Source: Aigarchaeota archaeon
Lineage (GTDB): Archaea; Thermoproteota; Nitrososphaeria_A; Caldarchaeales; Wolframiiraptoraceae
Assembly (NCBI GenBank): GCA_025059205.1
Contig: JANXDS010000001.1
Span: 264,014 to 328,013 of the forward strand
Length of the DNA stretch: 64,000 nt
Reading direction: 5' to 3'
Part shown: positions 61,079 through 64,000 of the stretch, piece by piece
How the letters are laid out: each line of letters begins with the position of its first letter
Position numbering within the stretch: the stretch's first letter is position 1
Notes under the pieces: model-generated
The model's input: the letters and a program-made list of their open reading frames with translations, nothing else
Told to the model about the DNA's origin: nothing
The model's database searches: none
Made by a program: the position numbers and the translations under genes

Positions 61079-61822
61079 TTAAAGGATGTTAAATCCAGCT
61101 AAAACCTCGTCCAACTTGTTCAAGCTCTCTTCGATGCCACGTTTGCACTCTAGTGTCACAAACCCTTCGTATCCTTTTCTAGCCAGCGTTTCTAAAATCC
61201 TTCGCCATGGAACTCTCCCAGCATCTAAAGGCATATGTAAGTCACGTATACCGTCGTTGTCATGCAAATGAACGTTCCTGAGCTTTTCATAGAGCCTACT
61301 TAAAAAATCGTCTATTTCTCCTTCGATGTATGCATGACCTACATCCAAGCATAGACCCAAGTTTTTTGCACACGTTGTATCAAAAAGTGTGACGAAATCT
61401 TCAACGGTGTTCAGATATGAACTCTCGTTTGACGTACAGTTCTCAACAAGCAGGTTTATTCCAAACGTTGAAGCAGTGGATGATAGCCTTTCTAGACTTT
61501 TAAGCGTAACTTCAAAATCTTCAAACTTTGGAGCATGTACAACGACGTAGCTGGAGCGTAATAGCCCAGCCAAAGATATTGTAACTTCAAGCCTTTTAAA
61601 CCAAACGTGCCCTAATGCTAGCGGATTATAAGGCCCATGAACGTTTATCAACGTTAAATTACTAGGTGCGGCATTCTTATAACTCTCAACCTTTTTTACA
61701 TCTAACTCATTGGGCTTTTCGTCTATTATTTCCCATACTTCTGCTCCTAAGCGTTTCAACCATTCTAAAATCCTACCGAATGGAGATTCATGAACCGAGA
61801 GAGTTGACACACAGGGTATCAT
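61079..61822 (-). CDS. Sugar phosphate isomerase/epimerase (xylose isomerase-like TIM barrel)
   Basis: 247 residues: VVVHAPKFEDFEVTLKSLERL, INLLVENCTSNESSYL (metal Glu), NLGLCLDVGHAYIEGE (Asp, His), NVHLHDNDGIRDLHMPLDAG and FVTLECKRG. All metal ligands of AP-endonuclease-2-like barrels are present; sugar isomerase and endonuclease IV relatives share them. It precedes nothing on its strand for 50 bp. Confidence 0.85.
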   Translation of the reverse strand: MIPCVSTLSVHESPFGRILEWLKRLGAEVWEIIDEKPNELDVKKVESYKNAAPSNLTLINVHGPYNPLALGHVWFKRLEVTISLAGLLRSSYVVVHAPKFEDFEVTLKSLERLSSTASTFGINLLVENCTSNESSYLNTVEDFVTLFDTTCAKNLGLCLDVGHAYIEGEIDDFLSRLYEKLRNVHLHDNDGIRDLHMPLDAGRVPWRRILETLARKGYEGFVTLECKRGIEESLNKLDEVLAGFNIL

Positions 61823-61840
61823 GCTCTTTACATCCTTTCC

Positions 61841-62239
61841 TCATTCTGTCAGCCACTCTACCAGCTTGTTCGGATCATCTGTTTTTATTGTAACTTTAAT
61901 CGGGCCAAGCGGCGATTCGCCCTCAGCGTTCGAAAACGATACTTTACCAGCATATGCTGCTTGTTTATGTAGATAGAATTCCACGACGTTGCCCCTTATT
62001 CCGCTCTTCATAACGGCCCTAGCAGCGGACCTTATTCTCCTTTGTCTTATCATGCGCTTTAACTTTCTAAGTGCGTTTATGTCTCTCGAACAACCTATCG
62101 CTTCATCTTGCACTACGTTCACCTTAACTTTAAATATGCTAAGTATGCTCTTCACAACCTTTTCCTCATCCTCCGTCGGATTCAGATGTGCCCTGACTTC
62201 TAGGTCGGCATCCAACTTCGCACGCCTAATAAACAACAA
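61841..62239 (-). CDS. UPF0201-family conserved archaeal protein
   Basis: Up to 132 residues: ADLEVRAHLNPTEDEEKVVKSILSIFKV followed by an RNA-binding-like basic helix (LRKLKRMIRQRRIRSAARAVM) and a C-terminal strand pair. NPTEDxxKV is the UPF0201 signature. The first TTG may not be real; a TTG at 62218 is nearer the family start. Function unknown. Confidence 0.8.
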   Translation of the reverse strand: MLFIRRAKLDADLEVRAHLNPTEDEEKVVKSILSIFKVKVNVVQDEAIGCSRDINALRKLKRMIRQRRIRSAARAVMKSGIRGNVVEFYLHKQAAYAGKVSFSNAEGESPLGPIKVTIKTDDPNKLVEWLTE

Positions 62240-62376
62240 AAAACATTCCTCTAAGATAAATCTTAGCTTTCCTACAACACATGATCAGACATGTGTGGGC
62301 TAGTATGACCTCGTATATATGAGTTAGCGTTCTAGCTATAAATAAAGGAATAAGGAAGCAAAGAGATAAGTTGGTG

Positions 62377-63498
62377 ATGAGTGTGGAGGACGGACAGGAC
62401 AAAAAACGTACAACGCATGCGTATAAAATCGATAAGATAAAGGAAGATGTATTGCAATCCTTAATGAAGCTTGGCGAGAAGATTGTGAATAATATCGAGG
62501 AAGGTGTTTTTCCGGAAATTCAGCTTCCATTAAGGGCGACGAGCAACATAATATACGATCCTAACTTGAGACAGTATGTGCTAGGAAATAAACATGTTTT
62601 AAGGACAACGAAAAATGTTAAGCACCTCAGACCATTCGCCCAGTTGATCTGGATTAGTAGCTTCGCTAAGAAACTAATAAAGGCTGGCAAAACTTCTACC
62701 CTTAGGGATACGTACTACGTCGCTATAGGCGAAGGCATAGATTTTGAAGACCAGAATGAAAGTGACAATGCAATAGTCGAGTTAGAAAGCCTGCTGGGAC
62801 ATCCTAGGGAGGACCTTAACATATTCCCAGAAGAAAGAGCATCAATATACGGCGACTTGGTAATAGAATACACGGTACCAGGTTTTAGGGGTAAGAGGGT
62901 TGATCTTTCATCGCACCCGGATGGTTTCGCCATAGGTCCAGCTCTAACAACGGCCGAATTCGTTAAGTGTGGTGCTGAAGTTCTCTTTGTCATAGAGAAA
63001 GGTGCGGTTTTTGCAAGGTTTGTGGAAGAAGGTGCCGATAAGAAATATAAAGCCCTTCTCATCCATACGGCCGGTCAATCTCCAAGAAATGCAAGAAAAC
63101 TGATTAGGAGGTTAAATGAGGAGCTTAACCTTCCCGTTTACATATTTGCGGATGCAGATCCTTTTGGTGTCCACATAGCATCAGTCTTAATCCATGGTTC
63201 GGCCATATCGGCACATCTACGTGAGCTGAACATCCCCGATGCCGTATGGGCCGGCCTATACGCATCAGACATCATCAAGTATAAGCTTCCATCCATGAAA
63301 TTTACCGAGCAGGACGCGAAAAGGTTGGAAGAGCTAAAAAGAGACCCGAGATACCAAACCGACCCATGGAAGAGGGAGTTGGGCGTGTTCTCAAAAATCG
63401 AGAGAAAAGCAGAGCTCGAGGCCTTCTCTAAGTATGGTCTAGAATTTATCGTAAAGGAATTCTTGCCTGAAAGGTTGGCAGAATTAACCAAGCGGTAA
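62377..63498 (+). CDS. top6A: DNA topoisomerase VI subunit A
   Basis: 373 residues from ATG 62377 (TTG/GTG just before). Catalytic Tyr in TLRDTYYVAIGEG, Toprim Glu in VIEKGAVFARF and D-x-D in IFADADPFGVHIASV. Spo11-like type IIB topoisomerase A subunit that cuts both strands. Subunit B, often adjacent, is not next to it in this window. Confidence 0.96.
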   Translation: MSVEDGQDKKRTTHAYKIDKIKEDVLQSLMKLGEKIVNNIEEGVFPEIQLPLRATSNIIYDPNLRQYVLGNKHVLRTTKNVKHLRPFAQLIWISSFAKKLIKAGKTSTLRDTYYVAIGEGIDFEDQNESDNAIVELESLLGHPREDLNIFPEERASIYGDLVIEYTVPGFRGKRVDLSSHPDGFAIGPALTTAEFVKCGAEVLFVIEKGAVFARFVEEGADKKYKALLIHTAGQSPRNARKLIRRLNEELNLPVYIFADADPFGVHIASVLIHGSAISAHLRELNIPDAVWAGLYASDIIKYKLPSMKFTEQDAKRLEELKRDPRYQTDPWKRELGVFSKIERKAELEAFSKYGLEFIVKEFLPERLAELTKR

Positions 63499-63582
63499 AC
63501 GGACTCGACTACCGATTTTTTGTTATGGAAAAATGGGTTTAATACTTAACGTTAAAAACTGATATTATGAGTGGAGCCAATC

Positions 63583-64000
63583 TTGTTTAAGATACCAGAA
63601 GTACCCGCCCTGCTGGTTGAACGACCTATTAAAAGCCTCATAATATCGGACGTCCACATAGGCTTCGAAGAAGAGCTCCATAATATCGGTTTTAGGGTTC
63701 CTTCCCAAAGCTGGAAGCTCGTTGAAGAGATCAAACACTTGATAGAAAAAACTGGAGTTAAAAGGTTAATAATTTTAGGTGACCTTAAACATAAGGTTCC
63801 AGGGACCTCTAAGATTGAATGGAGATATTTGTCCAGTATGGTCGAAGACGTTCGGAGAATAGTTGATGAGGTAATACTGGTTCCAGGAAATCACGATGCT
63901 GGCATAGTCAAGGTACTTGGAAATTCTGTCGTTTATGCCCCGTCAAGAGGTCTTGTCATAGAAGATGGAGAACACAAAGTTGGTTTATTTCATGGTCATA
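63583..64000 (+). CDS. Metallophosphoesterase (MJ0037-like), 3' end cut by window
   Basis: 139 codons seen from TTG 63583, with GTGGAG upstream. Motifs SLIISDVHIGFEEEL, RLIILGDLKHK, LVPGNHDAG and FHGH match the archaeal MJ0037-type phosphoesterases, often found near helicase and repair genes. The last residues lie outside the window. Confidence 0.85.
   Translation, partial: MFKIPEVPALLVERPIKSLIISDVHIGFEEELHNIGFRVPSQSWKLVEEIKHLIEKTGVKRLIILGDLKHKVPGTSKIEWRYLSSMVEDVRRIVDEVILVPGNHDAGIVKVLGNSVVYAPSRGLVIEDGEHKVGLFHGH

Overview
The window is chromosomal DNA of an archaeon, most likely a thermophile of the TACK / Thermoproteota side. Evidence: archaeal release factor aRF1, pelota, archaeal DnaG, topoisomerase VI subunit A, archaeal UMP kinase, an archaellum cluster, TATA-box promoters (some genes apparently leaderless, many others with strong Shine-Dalgarno sites and TTG starts), a tungsten-type aldehyde ferredoxin oxidoreductase, and two tRNA genes with short introns at non-canonical positions. 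The sequence alone does not fix genus or order.

Layout. 1-602: truncated antiporter-type membrane subunit. 657-8866, mostly minus strand: class II ribonucleotide reductase, phosphoesterase, aldehyde ferredoxin oxidoreductase with a MoaD-like protein, tRNA-Met, ribose-5-phosphate isomerase, LysE exporter. 8984-22655: aRF1, HtrA-like protease, UMP kinase, a methyltransferase/ATP-grasp fusion, an enolase-superfamily enzyme, tRNA-Leu running into a pilin gene, small membrane proteins, and a membrane-stress-like group (coiled coil, SPFH with zinc ribbons, arrestin-like).

22812-28524: a 5.7 kb integrated element between 23-bp direct repeats that copy the 5' part of an intron-containing tRNA-Lys. 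It carries an intact tyrosine integrase, a PrimPol-helicase replication protein in a short operon started by an AbrB-like regulator, an iteron-like candidate origin and a winged-helix protein. Past it (28570-30182) lies a graveyard: a second broken integrase, HsdS and HsdR scraps, an EVE-like remnant and a secreted-protein tail. A putative helix-hairpin-helix/PD-(D/E)XK nuclease (30329-31375) follows, behind an 18-bp palindrome.

31785-37749: nitroreductase, tRNA-Asp with an acceptor-stem intron, a FixABCX-type electron-transfer flavoprotein set and a facing FrhB-like protein. 37792-45303: archaellum genes, with the archaellin divergent from the machinery operon. 45398-46895: an isolated L23-L2-S19 group. 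46914-64000: housekeeping genes, namely HisRS, tRNA thiolation, indolepyruvate oxidoreductase, pelota, DnaG, HD hydrolase, PRPP synthetase, tRNA G10 methyltransferase, RNase Z, a DMT transporter, a TIM-barrel isomerase, UPF0201, Top6A and a truncated phosphoesterase.

All family assignments come from reading motifs in the translated sequence; no database search was run.
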